From an uncultured Bacteroides sp. (GTDB lineage Bacteria > Bacteroidota > Bacteroidia > Bacteroidales > Bacteroidaceae): a stretch of 31,495 nucleotides of DNA. The notes beneath the pieces were generated by a model, which was given only the letters and a program-made list of their open reading frames with translations, searched no databases and was not told the DNA's origin. Positions within the stretch are counted from its first letter, which is position 1. Each line of letters opens with the position of its first letter. The translations under genes were made by a program, and so were the position numbers. Below, one piece after another: positions 15,463 through 23,846 of this stretch. The stretch covers positions 1 to 31,495 of the forward strand of contig NZ_CASFWU010000022.1 of assembly GCF_949298305.1 (NCBI RefSeq). Direction: 5' to 3'.

Positions 15463-16578
15463 TCAGCTATTTTTCCGATAACTCAGTACAGCCCAAAGGT
15501 TGAAACTGCAAGCGAAAGCCAAAAGGACGGCCAACTGAGGGAGTAGATCCATAAGACCTCCACCACGCAAATAAACCGTACGCATCACCTCCACAAAGTA
15601 ACGAAGAGGATTGAAATAAGTTATCCATTGTGCCCAATGCGGCATACTGTTGATGGGAGTGAAGAGACCGCTCATGAGGAGCAGAATCAACATGAAGAAC
15701 CACATGACGAACATGGCCTGCTGCATCGTGGAGGAATAGTTGGAGATGACCAGCCCCAAACCTGACACCAAGGGCAGATAGACCAACGAGAAGCCGTAAA
15801 TGGTAAGAAAGCTTCCGGCAGGGAGAATGTCGTAGAGCAGCCAGGCCAGCAGGAAACAGATACTGAGCACAAGGATGCCTATCAACCAGTAGGGTATCAG
15901 CTTGGCTACGATGAAGGTAAATTTCCGGACCGGGGTCACGTTGATTTGCTCGATGGTGCCAGCCTCCTTCTCGCCCACAACGTTGAGTGCCGGCAGGAAG
16001 CCGCACAACAGGGTGAGCAGCATCACCATCATGGCGGGCACCATGAACAACTTGTAGTCTAAGTTGGAGTTATACAGATTCAAAGTATTGACTTGCAGAC
16101 TTGGCATGGGACTTCCCATCTGCAACGTTCTTCCTTCCTCAGCCTGTAGTTCACCCACGTAACCGCTCACGATGGAAGTCAAATAGGTGTTGCCCAAGAT
16201 GCCCTTGGTGCCGTTTACAGCATTGACGACAAAGAGCAGACTGGGACTCCCCCCCTTCGTCCACTGTTTCTCGAAATCAGGCGGTATTTCCAGGATGACG
16301 TCTGCCTCACCTTTCTCCACGGCCCTCAAGGCCTGTTCGTAGGTGTCAGGCAAACCCGTGGTGCGAAAATAGGTAGAGGCCGCAATCTTGTCTGTCAGCC
16401 TGCGCGAGAGGACGCTGTGGTCATTGTCCACTATGTTCAGGCTGATGTTTTTCACTTCCAAATTAGCAGCCCATGGCAACAGCAACATGACCATGCACGG
16501 GAAAAACAAGATCAGCTTCGGCAGGAAGGAATTGCGAAGCAGCTGCTTGAACTCTTTTTCTATCAGGTAACGTATCAT
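15463..16578 (-). CDS. ABC-2 type transporter permease (second)
   Basis: A 371-residue inner-membrane subunit of a drug-type exporter. One membrane segment lies near residues 20-40 (FLPKLILFFPCMVMLLLPWAA), followed by a large periplasmic domain to about residue 170, then five hydrophobic segments. The family motif GEKEAGTIEQINVTPV in the cytoplasmic loop and FNPLRYFVEVMR near the end are typical of the YbhS/YbhR/YhhJ group. It follows the first permease by 39 bp and is the last gene of the operon. The two permeases are similar in layout and probably form a heterodimer. Confidence 0.93.
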   Translation of the reverse strand: MIRYLIEKEFKQLLRNSFLPKLILFFPCMVMLLLPWAANLEVKNISLNIVDNDHSVLSRRLTDKIAASTYFRTTGLPDTYEQALRAVEKGEADVILEIPPDFEKQWTKGGSPSLLFVVNAVNGTKGILGNTYLTSIVSGYVGELQAEEGRTLQMGSPMPSLQVNTLNLYNSNLDYKLFMVPAMMVMLLTLLCGFLPALNVVGEKEAGTIEQINVTPVRKFTFIVAKLIPYWLIGILVLSICFLLAWLLYDILPAGSFLTIYGFSLVYLPLVSGLGLVISNYSSTMQQAMFVMWFFMLILLLMSGLFTPINSMPHWAQWITYFNPLRYFVEVMRTVYLRGGGLMDLLPQLAVLLAFACSFNLWAVLSYRKNS

Positions 16579-16617
16579 ACAAACATTCTCTTTTACTATT
16601 ATCCTACTCCATAAAAG

Positions 16618-17721
16618 TCAGGCCAGACGGTCCTTGAACTTCTTCAGGCTGACAGTCATCAGGACTACGGCCATCAGCCCCAACACGGCCACCTCGCGCC
16701 AGGCAAACAGTACATCCACTCCTTCAATCATCAGCTTGCGCACCACCTGGATGTACCAGCGGGCCGGTATCAGGCAGGAGATGCCCTGCAACAGCGGCGG
16801 CATACTCTCTATGGGGAAAATCATGCCCGACAACAGCATGGTGGGCATCATGAGCACCAGCCCCGATGCCAGCATGGCCGCCACCTGAGTGTGCGTCAGC
16901 GTTGAAATGAGCAGCCCCAACGACAGGGACACGAAAATGAAGAGCAACGAAACCAATACCAACATCGACAGGCTACCCGCCACAGGTACCCCAAGCACAT
17001 AGACCGAAAGCAGCAGAATGGTGGTGAGATTAACGAATGAAAGTACAAAATAGGGCACAGCCTTGGCCAGGATGATGTACAAGGGACGCATGGGCGAAAC
17101 CAGCAGTACCTCCATCGTGCCCATTTCCTTCTCGCGGACAATAGATATGGATGTCATCATGGCACAAATCATCATGAGTATCAACCCCATCACACCCGGC
17201 ACAAAGTTATAAACGCTCTTCATCTGCGGATTATAGAGAAGCTTCATCCGTGGCACAACAGAGGGCATCCGGACACCGTCGGCCATCAACTCTTGCTGGG
17301 CTGAGGCTATGACACCCGAAGCATATCCCAGCCGAGTGGTTGCCATATTGGGATCGGTAGCATCAGCCACAAGCTGTATGCCCGACTCTCCCGTGTACAG
17401 ACAATCGGAAAAACGGGGCGTGAAGACCACAGCCAAGTCAATGTCACCCCGCTTGAAAGCTTGCTCCATCTCGTCCGGCGAATGCAGGCGGGTGACGATT
17501 GTAAAATACTCACTGGCTGCCAGTCGGTCTATGATGCGGTGCGTGGCCACATCACCGGAGGGGTCAAGCACAGCGGTGCGCACATTCTTCACCTCGGTCG
17601 TGATGGCAAACCCGAAGAGAATAATCTGTACCACAGGCATACCCAGCAGTATCAGCATAGTCCGCCTGTCACGGAAGATATGATAAAATTCTTTTCTGAC
17701 AAAAGCCACAAACTGTTTCAT
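16618..17721 (-). CDS. ABC-2 type transporter permease (first)
   Basis: A 367-residue inner-membrane permease with the same layout as its neighbour: an N-terminal membrane helix (LILLGMPVVQIILFGFAI), a large periplasmic region, then five membrane segments. The conserved loop REKEMGTMEVLLVSPM and the C-terminal LIPARWYIQVVRKLM are diagnostic of the YbhS/YbhR group. It lies 90 bp after the ATPase gene. Together with the ATPase, HlyD and TolC proteins it should form a tripartite exporter crossing both membranes. The substrate is not evident. Confidence 0.93.
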   Translation of the reverse strand: MKQFVAFVRKEFYHIFRDRRTMLILLGMPVVQIILFGFAITTEVKNVRTAVLDPSGDVATHRIIDRLAASEYFTIVTRLHSPDEMEQAFKRGDIDLAVVFTPRFSDCLYTGESGIQLVADATDPNMATTRLGYASGVIASAQQELMADGVRMPSVVPRMKLLYNPQMKSVYNFVPGVMGLILMMICAMMTSISIVREKEMGTMEVLLVSPMRPLYIILAKAVPYFVLSFVNLTTILLLSVYVLGVPVAGSLSMLVLVSLLFIFVSLSLGLLISTLTHTQVAAMLASGLVLMMPTMLLSGMIFPIESMPPLLQGISCLIPARWYIQVVRKLMIEGVDVLFAWREVAVLGLMAVVLMTVSLKKFKDRLA

Positions 17722-17811
17722 GGTCTCAACACATAAACATTCCTTATTCAGGTCCTATATTCTCTTTATCGTATCGTTGCATATCTCAAAAGCCGAAAGA
17801 AAGTGAGTGCC

Positions 17812-19272
17812 TCAGTCGGCCGTACGGACAGCCTGCCGGGCCAACTGCTGGAAGACATCGTCCATCGTGGCTGCGCCGTAGTGCTGTTTCAGCCGTGCCG
17901 GTGTGTCCAGCGCACGAATGACACCGTCCACCATGATGGAGATGCGGTCGCAGTATTCGGCCTCTTCCATGAAATGGGTCGTGACAAAGACAGTGATGCC
18001 CCGCCCAGCCGCCTGGTAAATCAAGTCCCAGAACTGGCGGCGGGTGGCAGGGTCTACCCCACCCGTAGGCTCGTCCAGGAACACGATGCCCGGCTCGTGG
18101 AAGATGGAAATGGAGAAGGCCAACTTCTGCTTCCAGCCCGGCGGCAGGCTCTTCACCAGCGTGTCGCGCTCGTCCTCCAGCCCCAGCTGTTGCAGCAGCG
18201 CGTCCGTCTTGCGGGCAATGTCGCTGTCGCGCATGCCGTAGATGCCGGCAAAGAGACGGATGTTTTCCCACACCTTGAGGTCCTCGTACAGAGAGAACTT
18301 CTGGCTCATGTATCCGATGTTGCGCTTCACGTCCTCGGCCTGCGTCACCACGTCGTAACCCGCCACGAGCGCCTTTCCGGCCGTTGGTTTGCTCAACCCC
18401 GTCAGCATACGCATGGCCGTGGTCTTGCCGGCGCCATTGGCACCGAGAAAGCCGAATATCTCGCCGCGGAAGACACGGAAGGAGATGTGGTCTACCGCCG
18501 TAAAGTTGCCGAAACACTTGGTCAGCCCCTCTACCTCGATGACGGCCTCTGCACCATGCTCCTCCCTGTCCGACTCCAACGCAGGGGGGCAGAAGATGTC
18601 AGCAAACCGGCGCAGAATGTCGTCCGGAGTGCCTATGCCTTGAATCTGCCCCTGGCTGATGAAGGCCATCCGGTCGCACTGGCGAGCCTCCTCCACGATG
18701 GGAGTGGACACCACGATGGTGATGCCCTGCTCGCGCAGCCGCCTCAACATGCCCCAAAACTCCTTGCGCGACACCGGGTCGACGCCCGTAGTGGGCTCGT
18801 CGAGCAGCAGCACCTCGGGTTTGTGGATGAGCGCGCAACTCAAGGCCAGTTTCTGCTTCATGCCACCGGACAGATTGCCAGCCCGCCGTTTCCTGAAAGG
18901 CTCTATCTGCCGATAGATGTCGCTCACCAGCTCGTAGTTCTCCTCGAGGGTGGTCTGGAAGACGGTGGCAAACAGGCGCAGGTTTTCCTCCACCGTCAGA
19001 TCCTGATAAAGGGAGAAACGTCCGGGCATGTACCCCACCCGCCGACGTATCTCCCGATAGTCCTTCACCACGTCCAGACCCCGTATCACGGCTGTCCCGC
19101 CATCGGCCACCAGCAAGGTGGCAAGAATGCGGAAGAGGGTTGTCTTGCCGGCACCGTCGGGACCTATCAGGCCAAACAGTTCGCCGGGTGCCACCGTGAA
19201 CGAAACTTCATGCAAGGCCTCCACCCGTCCGTAACTCTTACTTATGCCGTTTACTTGCAATGCACTTTCCAT
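17812..19272 (-). CDS. ABC exporter ATPase with two fused nucleotide-binding domains
   Basis: A double ATPase of the YbhF type that powers the neighbouring permeases. I start at MESALQVNGISKSYG (19272); an ATG five codons earlier (19287) is also possible, and residue numbers here count from that one. Domain 1 has Walker A GPDGAGKTT (42-50), signature LSGGM (139-143) and Walker B LLLDEP (160-165), but its switch-loop histidine is a proline (STPIVEEA, P196). Domain 2 has Walker A GANGAGKTT, Walker B VFLDEP and the switch histidine H438 (TTHFMEEAE), but a degenerate signature LPPGW near 381. Both defects fall in the same composite ATP site, so one site should be canonical and one impaired. This asymmetry occurs in the family. 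Confidence 0.94.
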   Translation of the reverse strand: MESALQVNGISKSYGRVEALHEVSFTVAPGELFGLIGPDGAGKTTLFRILATLLVADGGTAVIRGLDVVKDYREIRRRVGYMPGRFSLYQDLTVEENLRLFATVFQTTLEENYELVSDIYRQIEPFRKRRAGNLSGGMKQKLALSCALIHKPEVLLLDEPTTGVDPVSRKEFWGMLRRLREQGITIVVSTPIVEEARQCDRMAFISQGQIQGIGTPDDILRRFADIFCPPALESDREEHGAEAVIEVEGLTKCFGNFTAVDHISFRVFRGEIFGFLGANGAGKTTAMRMLTGLSKPTAGKALVAGYDVVTQAEDVKRNIGYMSQKFSLYEDLKVWENIRLFAGIYGMRDSDIARKTDALLQQLGLEDERDTLVKSLPPGWKQKLAFSISIFHEPGIVFLDEPTGGVDPATRRQFWDLIYQAAGRGITVFVTTHFMEEAEYCDRISIMVDGVIRALDTPARLKQHYGAATMDDVFQQLARQAVRTAD

Positions 19273-19293
19273 ACAAACCGCCTCCATCCGGTA

Positions 19294-20205
19294 TCAGAAT
19301 CCGCGTTTCAGGTTTACTCCGCCATACATGCCTATCTTCAGCATCCCATCGTTTCTGACGGCAATCTTGACCGCATAGACCAAGTTGGCCCTTTCATCCT
19401 TGGTCAGGATGGTCTTGGGGGTGAATTCCGAGTTTTCGGATATCCAGGTGACAATGCCGGGATAAGTTTTCCGATTGTCTCCTCCATAGTCGGCATACAC
19501 TTCCACCTCCTGTCCCAGCCTGACCTGCGACAACTGCTCGGAGGTGATATAGGCCCGCAAGTAAATCTGCTCCATGTCCGCCACCTTGAACAGAGGGCTT
19601 CCTTGAGCAGCCAGTTCGCCGGCCTCCATATACTTGGCCAGCACCGTACCGGTTATGGGAGAGCAGACGTGACACTTGCGCAGCAGGTCTTCCACCTGTG
19701 CCACCTGGATGCCCACCGAAGAACTCTGCCACGTCAAGCTACGGTCACTGTTCTGCAAAGTGGAGTTTTGTGCCTCCAGCTGCCGGTTGAGCACCTCCAG
19801 CAAAGATTCGGCATCGTCCAGTTGCTTGCGGTTGGCAGCATCTACGCGCAACAGGTTGGCTATACGGTCACGCTCCCTGCGTGCCTGCACAATCTGCTCG
19901 CGGGTGGCAGCCACCTGCTTCAAGATGTCGGGACGTTGTCCCTCTACCGACTTCACGTTAGCTTCCAGTTGCAGTTTCTTCAGGTAAAGCTGGACGGTAT
20001 CAATGATTCCGACCTCCTGTCCGGCTTTCAGGCGCATTCCTTCCTCCACCTCGAAGACCATTAGCTTGCCCGAAGCCTCGGACGAAACAATGACCTCGGT
20101 AGCCTCGAAGGTACCCGTAGCATCATACTTGGCGACACCACTGCTGCACGAGGCAAGCAGATACGCGGACACACCTATCATAAAAGATTTCATTTGGTTT
20201 CTCAT
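19294..20205 (-). CDS. HlyD-family membrane-fusion lipoprotein
   Basis: The periplasmic adaptor linking the ABC permeases to the TolC-like channel. The 303-residue product begins with a lipoprotein signal, lipobox LASC with the lipidated cysteine at residue 20; an inner ATG at residue 5 is an alternative start. Two half-lipoyl segments (about 32-70 and 178-215, the latter CSPITGTVLAKYMEAGE) flank a long charged coiled coil (about 70-175), followed by a beta-barrel region. This is the YbhG type. It lies 21 bp before the ATPase gene and 70 bp after the TolC gene. Confidence 0.93.
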   Translation of the reverse strand: MRNQMKSFMIGVSAYLLASCSSGVAKYDATGTFEATEVIVSSEASGKLMVFEVEEGMRLKAGQEVGIIDTVQLYLKKLQLEANVKSVEGQRPDILKQVAATREQIVQARRERDRIANLLRVDAANRKQLDDAESLLEVLNRQLEAQNSTLQNSDRSLTWQSSSVGIQVAQVEDLLRKCHVCSPITGTVLAKYMEAGELAAQGSPLFKVADMEQIYLRAYITSEQLSQVRLGQEVEVYADYGGDNRKTYPGIVTWISENSEFTPKTILTKDERANLVYAVKIAVRNDGMLKIGMYGGVNLKRGF

Positions 20206-20275
20206 ATCTGATGTATTAATTCATAATATTAATGTAAAACGCTGTATTCATGTATCATATCAACAAAAAGACAAA

Positions 20276-21535
20276 CTACTGGTTTAAGGTCTGTTTCAAC
20301 TGCCAAACATACATAAGCAGTTGCACCTCGTGCAGCGATTTGGTTTGCCGGGCCTGGTTTTCGGCCGTAATCTCGTCCAGCAGATCAGTGACGGTCAGGG
20401 TACCGTTTTCCACCTTGGCCTCGGCCGACCGCCGGATGTTTTCACGCAGACGGATAATCTCGTCATCAGTTTCCATCTGGCGCTTCATGGAAATCACCTC
20501 GGCATCCTGCCGCACCGCGTCGAGGCGGGTGTTGAAGAGAAACACATCGCGGTCGGTCTCCACCTGGAGGCGGCTGTTGGCTATCTTCCGCTGGTCGGTC
20601 TTCAGGGTGTACAGTCCTCCAAAGTTCCACGACATGCGTACCCCCGCCACATAGTAGGCACTGAACTTGTCTTCCAGCATATTGAGCCCCGGATTACCAT
20701 AAGCACCCTGCACAAAAAGGCCGAAGCTCGGCATGAAACGCGTTTTCAAAGAAGACTGCTGCACATCCAACTGCCTGTTGCGGGCATCGAACAGCCCCAG
20801 TTCGGGCCGGTTGTTGGGATGCAAAGCTGTCACTTCTTCAGGCAACGGTCTCTGCAAAACAGTGGTCTCAGAAGGCAATTCTTTCCCGATAAAGGCAGCC
20901 AGCATATCCACGTATGCCTTTCGCGAAGTCTCCAGCTCCACCTGTTGCTGACCCGCATTCAGCCGCTCTACGCTCACGGCATCCAGATCGCTTTGGTTGG
21001 CCACTCCGTTGGCCATATAGGCGGACACCCGACGGTGGGTACGCTCCAGCTCGTCCTGTAATAGTCTGTTCAGTTCCAATCGGCTGTCCAGCATCAGGAT
21101 ACCGAAGAAAAGAGCATCCACACGTTCGTTCAGAGCATACATACTGACACGCTGCTGCTCCATCTCCACGTCCGAAGCAGCTTTCACCTCCCTTCGTCCC
21201 GAAGCCACCACTCCGCCGTCCCACAGCACCTGCTGTACCTCGAGAGCCACTTGGTACTGATCGCGTGGCAGGCCCTCGAACTCAACGCCTGGCAAGTCTA
21301 TCGGCAATTTGGTGGCATCGCTCTGGTAGGTGGCCTTGCCGGACATCTGCAACTGTGGCCAATAATTTTTCTCCAAATTGGAAAGCTCGTACGCACGGGC
21401 TTTCTCTATCAGTCCATACTTACGTACCTGCGGATAGTTTTCGCCCGCCAGCCTGCGACACTCCTCAAGTGTCAACTGAGCATCGGCCGAAGCCCACACA
21501 ATCCAAGCTGAAAACAATAATACCAACCGTTTCAT
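20276..21535 (-). CDS. TolC-family outer membrane efflux protein
   Basis: The 419-residue outer-membrane channel of the exporter. A signal peptide ends near ASADAQ (residue 20). The two repeats of long amphipathic helices are typical: LTLEECRRLAGENYPQV at the mature N-terminus, ANGVANQSDLDAVSVERLNAGQQ in the first repeat, and ENGTLTVTDLLDEITAENQAR in the second. Its ATG overlaps the TetR stop codon by four bases (ATGA), indicating translational coupling. Confidence 0.94.
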   Translation of the reverse strand: MKRLVLLFSAWIVWASADAQLTLEECRRLAGENYPQVRKYGLIEKARAYELSNLEKNYWPQLQMSGKATYQSDATKLPIDLPGVEFEGLPRDQYQVALEVQQVLWDGGVVASGRREVKAASDVEMEQQRVSMYALNERVDALFFGILMLDSRLELNRLLQDELERTHRRVSAYMANGVANQSDLDAVSVERLNAGQQQVELETSRKAYVDMLAAFIGKELPSETTVLQRPLPEEVTALHPNNRPELGLFDARNRQLDVQQSSLKTRFMPSFGLFVQGAYGNPGLNMLEDKFSAYYVAGVRMSWNFGGLYTLKTDQRKIANSRLQVETDRDVFLFNTRLDAVRQDAEVISMKRQMETDDEIIRLRENIRRSAEAKVENGTLTVTDLLDEITAENQARQTKSLHEVQLLMYVWQLKQTLNQ

Positions 21536-22164
21536 AAACTGTTTTTTTTAATCCGTCGCATGATGATTTCCACATTCTCTGCCTTACGCATCTCGAAGAA
21601 CTGCTCTTTGTCCATCTGGAACTCACCGAACACCTGGCTGACCAGCGGATAAGCCACAAAAACAAAAATGTTCAACGAAACGATGTCGAGCAACAACATG
21701 CGCACATCCACACTCTCCACCTCGCCCCGACGATGAAGCTCGTCCAGCTCCTGCTGGAAGTCGCTCAACATAACCTGGGTTATCCGCCGGATACGGTTGC
21801 ACATCACCTGGGAACGTTCGGGGTAGGCAAACACCTCGTTGATGATGAAACGGGGCAGGTCGGGATTGGCGGCAATAAAGTCGAAGTGGCGGATGATGCC
21901 CGACCGCAGACGCTCCGGCAGAGGCAGGCCGACATCCGTAAAGGCTGCCAGCACCGACTGCTCCATCAGCCTCATCTTTTCGTCCAGCACCCGCTCAAAC
22001 AGCTGCTCCTTCGTCTGGAAGTAATAGTGCAGCATGGCGTGGGTCACTCCTGCCTGGCGGGCAATGGAGGTGGTGCGCGCCCCGGCATATCCCTTGGCAA
22101 GAAATTCATTCTCGGCGGCTTTCAGGATGTCCGCCTCTTTGTTAGCAACATGTTTCCCTTTCAT
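21532..22164 (-). CDS. TetR-family transcriptional regulator
   Basis: A 210-residue repressor. I start it at MKGKHVANKEADIL; the open frame reaches 22329 but the longer version would cross its own promoter and operators and adds 55 unrelated residues. The DNA-binding domain spans about 10-55 with the helix-turn-helix TTSIARQAGVTHAMLHYYF, and the rest is the helical ligand domain. It is the first gene of the efflux operon and overlaps the TolC gene by four bases. Two TAACAA-type palindromes bracket the promoter, so self-repression relieved by an exported compound is likely. This layout resembles the CecR(YbiH)-YbhGFSR system of E. coli. Confidence 0.93.
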   Translation of the reverse strand: MKGKHVANKEADILKAAENEFLAKGYAGARTTSIARQAGVTHAMLHYYFQTKEQLFERVLDEKMRLMEQSVLAAFTDVGLPLPERLRSGIIRHFDFIAANPDLPRFIINEVFAYPERSQVMCNRIRRITQVMLSDFQQELDELHRRGEVESVDVRMLLLDIVSLNIFVFVAYPLVSQVFGEFQMDKEQFFEMRKAENVEIIMRRIKKNSL

Positions 22165-22167
22165 AGT

Positions 22168-22181
22168 TAACAATTTTGTTA
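22168..22181. promoter_or_regulatory. TetR-like operator 1
   Basis: The palindrome TAACAA-TT-TTGTTA has perfect 6-bp arms. It covers the predicted transcription start and ends 4 bp before the TetR start codon. The same core recurs at 22213-22226, 45 bp away. Confidence 0.7.
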
Positions 22182-22184
22182 GCG

Positions 22185-22216
22185 CAAATATAGAGCAAGC
22201 AAATGGAATATCCAAC
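22185..22216 (-). promoter_or_regulatory. Efflux operon promoter
   Basis: On the minus strand the -7 box TATATTTG (22185-22192) matches TAnnTTTG. The -33 position 20 bp upstream reads GTTG (22213-22216), one base from TTTG, and lies inside operator 2. The predicted start near 22178 leaves a leader of about 14 nt. Confidence 0.75.
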
Positions 22217-22226
22217 AATTTTGTTA
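22213..22226. promoter_or_regulatory. TetR-like operator 2
   Basis: CAACAA-TT-TTGTTA repeats the core of operator 1 with one changed outer base and overlaps the -33 region. Binding of both sites would close off the promoter. Confidence 0.7.
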
Positions 22227-22430
22227 ATAAAATAAAGGAAAGGCCCCAAAAAGGAGGCAGGAAGGAAAAACGGAGGCGAAATACACATTTCAGCCCTCCC
22301 GTTTTGGAAAGACACACTTTATTTTGCACCTTTATCCACGGTTTGACTCAGGCAGGGGCCACGCAGGAAGCGGACACAGCATAAACCTCTGACAGTCAAA
22401 ACCATAGCACTTTATTTTCATTTTCCAAGA

Positions 22431-22525
22431 ATAAAGTGTTGCTTTAGTACGTATAAAGCACTGCTTTAGTACGCATAAAGTAATGCTTTAGTACGCATAA
22501 AGCGACGCTTTAATACGGATAAAGG
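22431..22525. repeat. Four tandem 22-bp repeats upstream of an AraC gene
   Basis: Units start at 22431, 22453, 22475 and 22497, plus a 7-bp partial unit at 22519. The consensus is ATAAAG, four variable bases, GCTTTAGTACG and one base. Each unit contains the dyad AAAG(N)5CTTT, as in AAAGC-ACT-GCTTT. An inverted match (GCACTTTATT) lies just upstream near 22407. The array ends about 33 bp before the AraC start codon, so it may be a binding array for that or another regulator. Confidence 0.85.
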
Positions 22526-22557
22526 AAAAATAAACCTTGAACAAGGAGAGACAACGT

Positions 22558-23457
22558 ATGAAAAACCTAACGACATCCGAACCGCTGAAGACCTTCGACG
22601 AGCGACGGAGCGAGCTCATGCCCTACGGACTGACTTGCGAACAATGGACGCCGCACGTGATGAGACAGACCGACCGGCACAACGAGATTGAGCTGAACTA
22701 CTTCCCCGAGGGAAACATGACCTACCTCATCCAGAGCGGCAAGGCGAACATCCCTGCCCGCAGGCTGGCCGTGTTTTGGGGGCTGGTTCCCCACCAGATT
22801 ATCCACCACGAGGGCGACGCCCCTTACTATGTCTGCACCATCCCCTTTGCCCAATTCCTGAGCTGGCAACTGCCCGCCTCGTTTGCCGACCGAATCCTGA
22901 AAGGGGAAGTGCTGCTGGAGCCGACGGACGAATACGCCCCCTACGACCAGTTTCTGCTCGGGCGCTGGCTGAGGGACATCCACCGCCCCGCTGCGGCAGA
23001 AGTCATTCTTGCCGAGATGCACGGCCGGCTCAGAAGAATGGCAGACAACCTGATGCTTGCCAGGAACATTGCCCCGGACATTGCCCACACCAGCGAAATC
23101 AGCTCGGTGGAGCGCATTGCCATCTACATTGCCCAAAACTACCGCAACCCCATCAAGATAACGGAAGTGGCCGAAGCCGCGGGGCTTAACCCCGACTATG
23201 CCAACTCCCTGTTCAAGAAGACCTTCGGATATACGCTGAGTGAGTACATCGCCGAAGAACGGATTGCCGACGCACAGCGCAGGTTGGTTCTGACCGATGA
23301 CCACATCATAGAGATTGCTTACGAATGTGGCTTCAACTCCATCAGCCGGTTCAACAGCGCCTTTCTGAAAATAAGCGGCTGCACTCCGCGGGAATACCGG
23401 CGGAGGAGCCGTAGCAAAAACAACGGAGAAAACTCCTCATTTTTCACAGAACACTGA
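22558..23457 (+). CDS. AraC-family transcriptional regulator
   Basis: A 299-residue regulator. I start it at MKNLTTSEPLKTFDERRS because AAGGAG lies about 10 bp before this ATG; a TTG at 22537 is an unneeded alternative. The N-terminal half looks like a cupin-type sensor (HNEIELNYFPEGNMTYLIQSG), as in melibiose-type sugar regulators. The C-terminal 100 residues carry two helix-turn-helix motifs: ITEVAEAAGLNPDYANSLFKK and IIEIAYECGFNSISRFNSAFLK, then GCTPREYRR. The target is unknown. It is divergent from the efflux operon and preceded by the 22-bp array. A role in controlling nearby genes is not shown. Confidence 0.93.
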   Translation: MKNLTTSEPLKTFDERRSELMPYGLTCEQWTPHVMRQTDRHNEIELNYFPEGNMTYLIQSGKANIPARRLAVFWGLVPHQIIHHEGDAPYYVCTIPFAQFLSWQLPASFADRILKGEVLLEPTDEYAPYDQFLLGRWLRDIHRPAAAEVILAEMHGRLRRMADNLMLARNIAPDIAHTSEISSVERIAIYIAQNYRNPIKITEVAEAAGLNPDYANSLFKKTFGYTLSEYIAEERIADAQRRLVLTDDHIIEIAYECGFNSISRFNSAFLKISGCTPREYRRRSRSKNNGENSSFFTEH

Positions 23458-23471
23458 CGGGGAAAGTACAT

Positions 23472-23831
23472 TCACTCCACGACCTGTACCACCTGCTGCA
23501 ACAAGGGAGGCATCTCAAAGACGCCTTCCTTGACAGCAGTGATGCGCGCCTTACCCTCCGCCGTCAGGGCAAAGTGCATCTGTCGCTTGTCCGATTTGCC
23601 CACCAAGCGGGCTATCAGTTTCTTCTCCTCCACCGAACGGATGACCTTGGAGGCATTGGAGGCCGTAAGCCCCAATGCCTCGGCTATCTCGCCGGAAGTA
23701 AGTTTGGGCCGGTTCAGGAGCGTGCAGAGCAGCATCCCCTCATTTAGAGACAGGTTGTATGTCTGCATAAACTGCCCCTCGAATTCGGCAATGGCCCGGT
23801 AAACATCACGTATCTTGCACAATGTTTCCAT
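23472..23831 (-). CDS. MarR-family transcriptional regulator
   Basis: A 119-residue winged-helix regulator, a little short for the family. The recognition region is LTSGEIAEALGLTASNASKVIRS, followed by the wing with LVGKSDKRQMHFALTAEGKA. It follows the sulfur-relay gene by 15 bp on the same strand and so is probably its operon partner and regulator. MarR proteins often sense oxidised or sulfur species through cysteines, but only one cysteine near the start and one in the LLCTLL segment are seen here. Confidence 0.9.
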   Translation of the reverse strand: METLCKIRDVYRAIAEFEGQFMQTYNLSLNEGMLLCTLLNRPKLTSGEIAEALGLTASNASKVIRSVEEKKLIARLVGKSDKRQMHFALTAEGKARITAVKEGVFEMPPLLQQVVQVVE

Positions 23832-23846
23832 ACGACCTCCCGCCCC

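Noticed and set aside
17803..20064. 753-residue open frame antisense to the ABC ATPase and HlyD genes
   Set aside because: Composition-driven shadow covering two well-identified genes on the other strand; its sequence has no coherent domain.
22267..22305. Hairpin between the TetR and AraC genes (AAAACGGAGGC ... GCCCTCCCGTTTT)
   Set aside because: Pairing needs several bulges, no transcript is known to end here, and the T tract is short.
22165..22329. N-terminal extension of TetR
   Set aside because: It would cover the promoter and both operators; family resemblance begins at the 22164 start.
22431..22525. CRISPR array
   Set aside because: Repeats are contiguous 22-bp units with only a few variable bases, no unique spacers of 30 bp or so, and no cas genes in the window.
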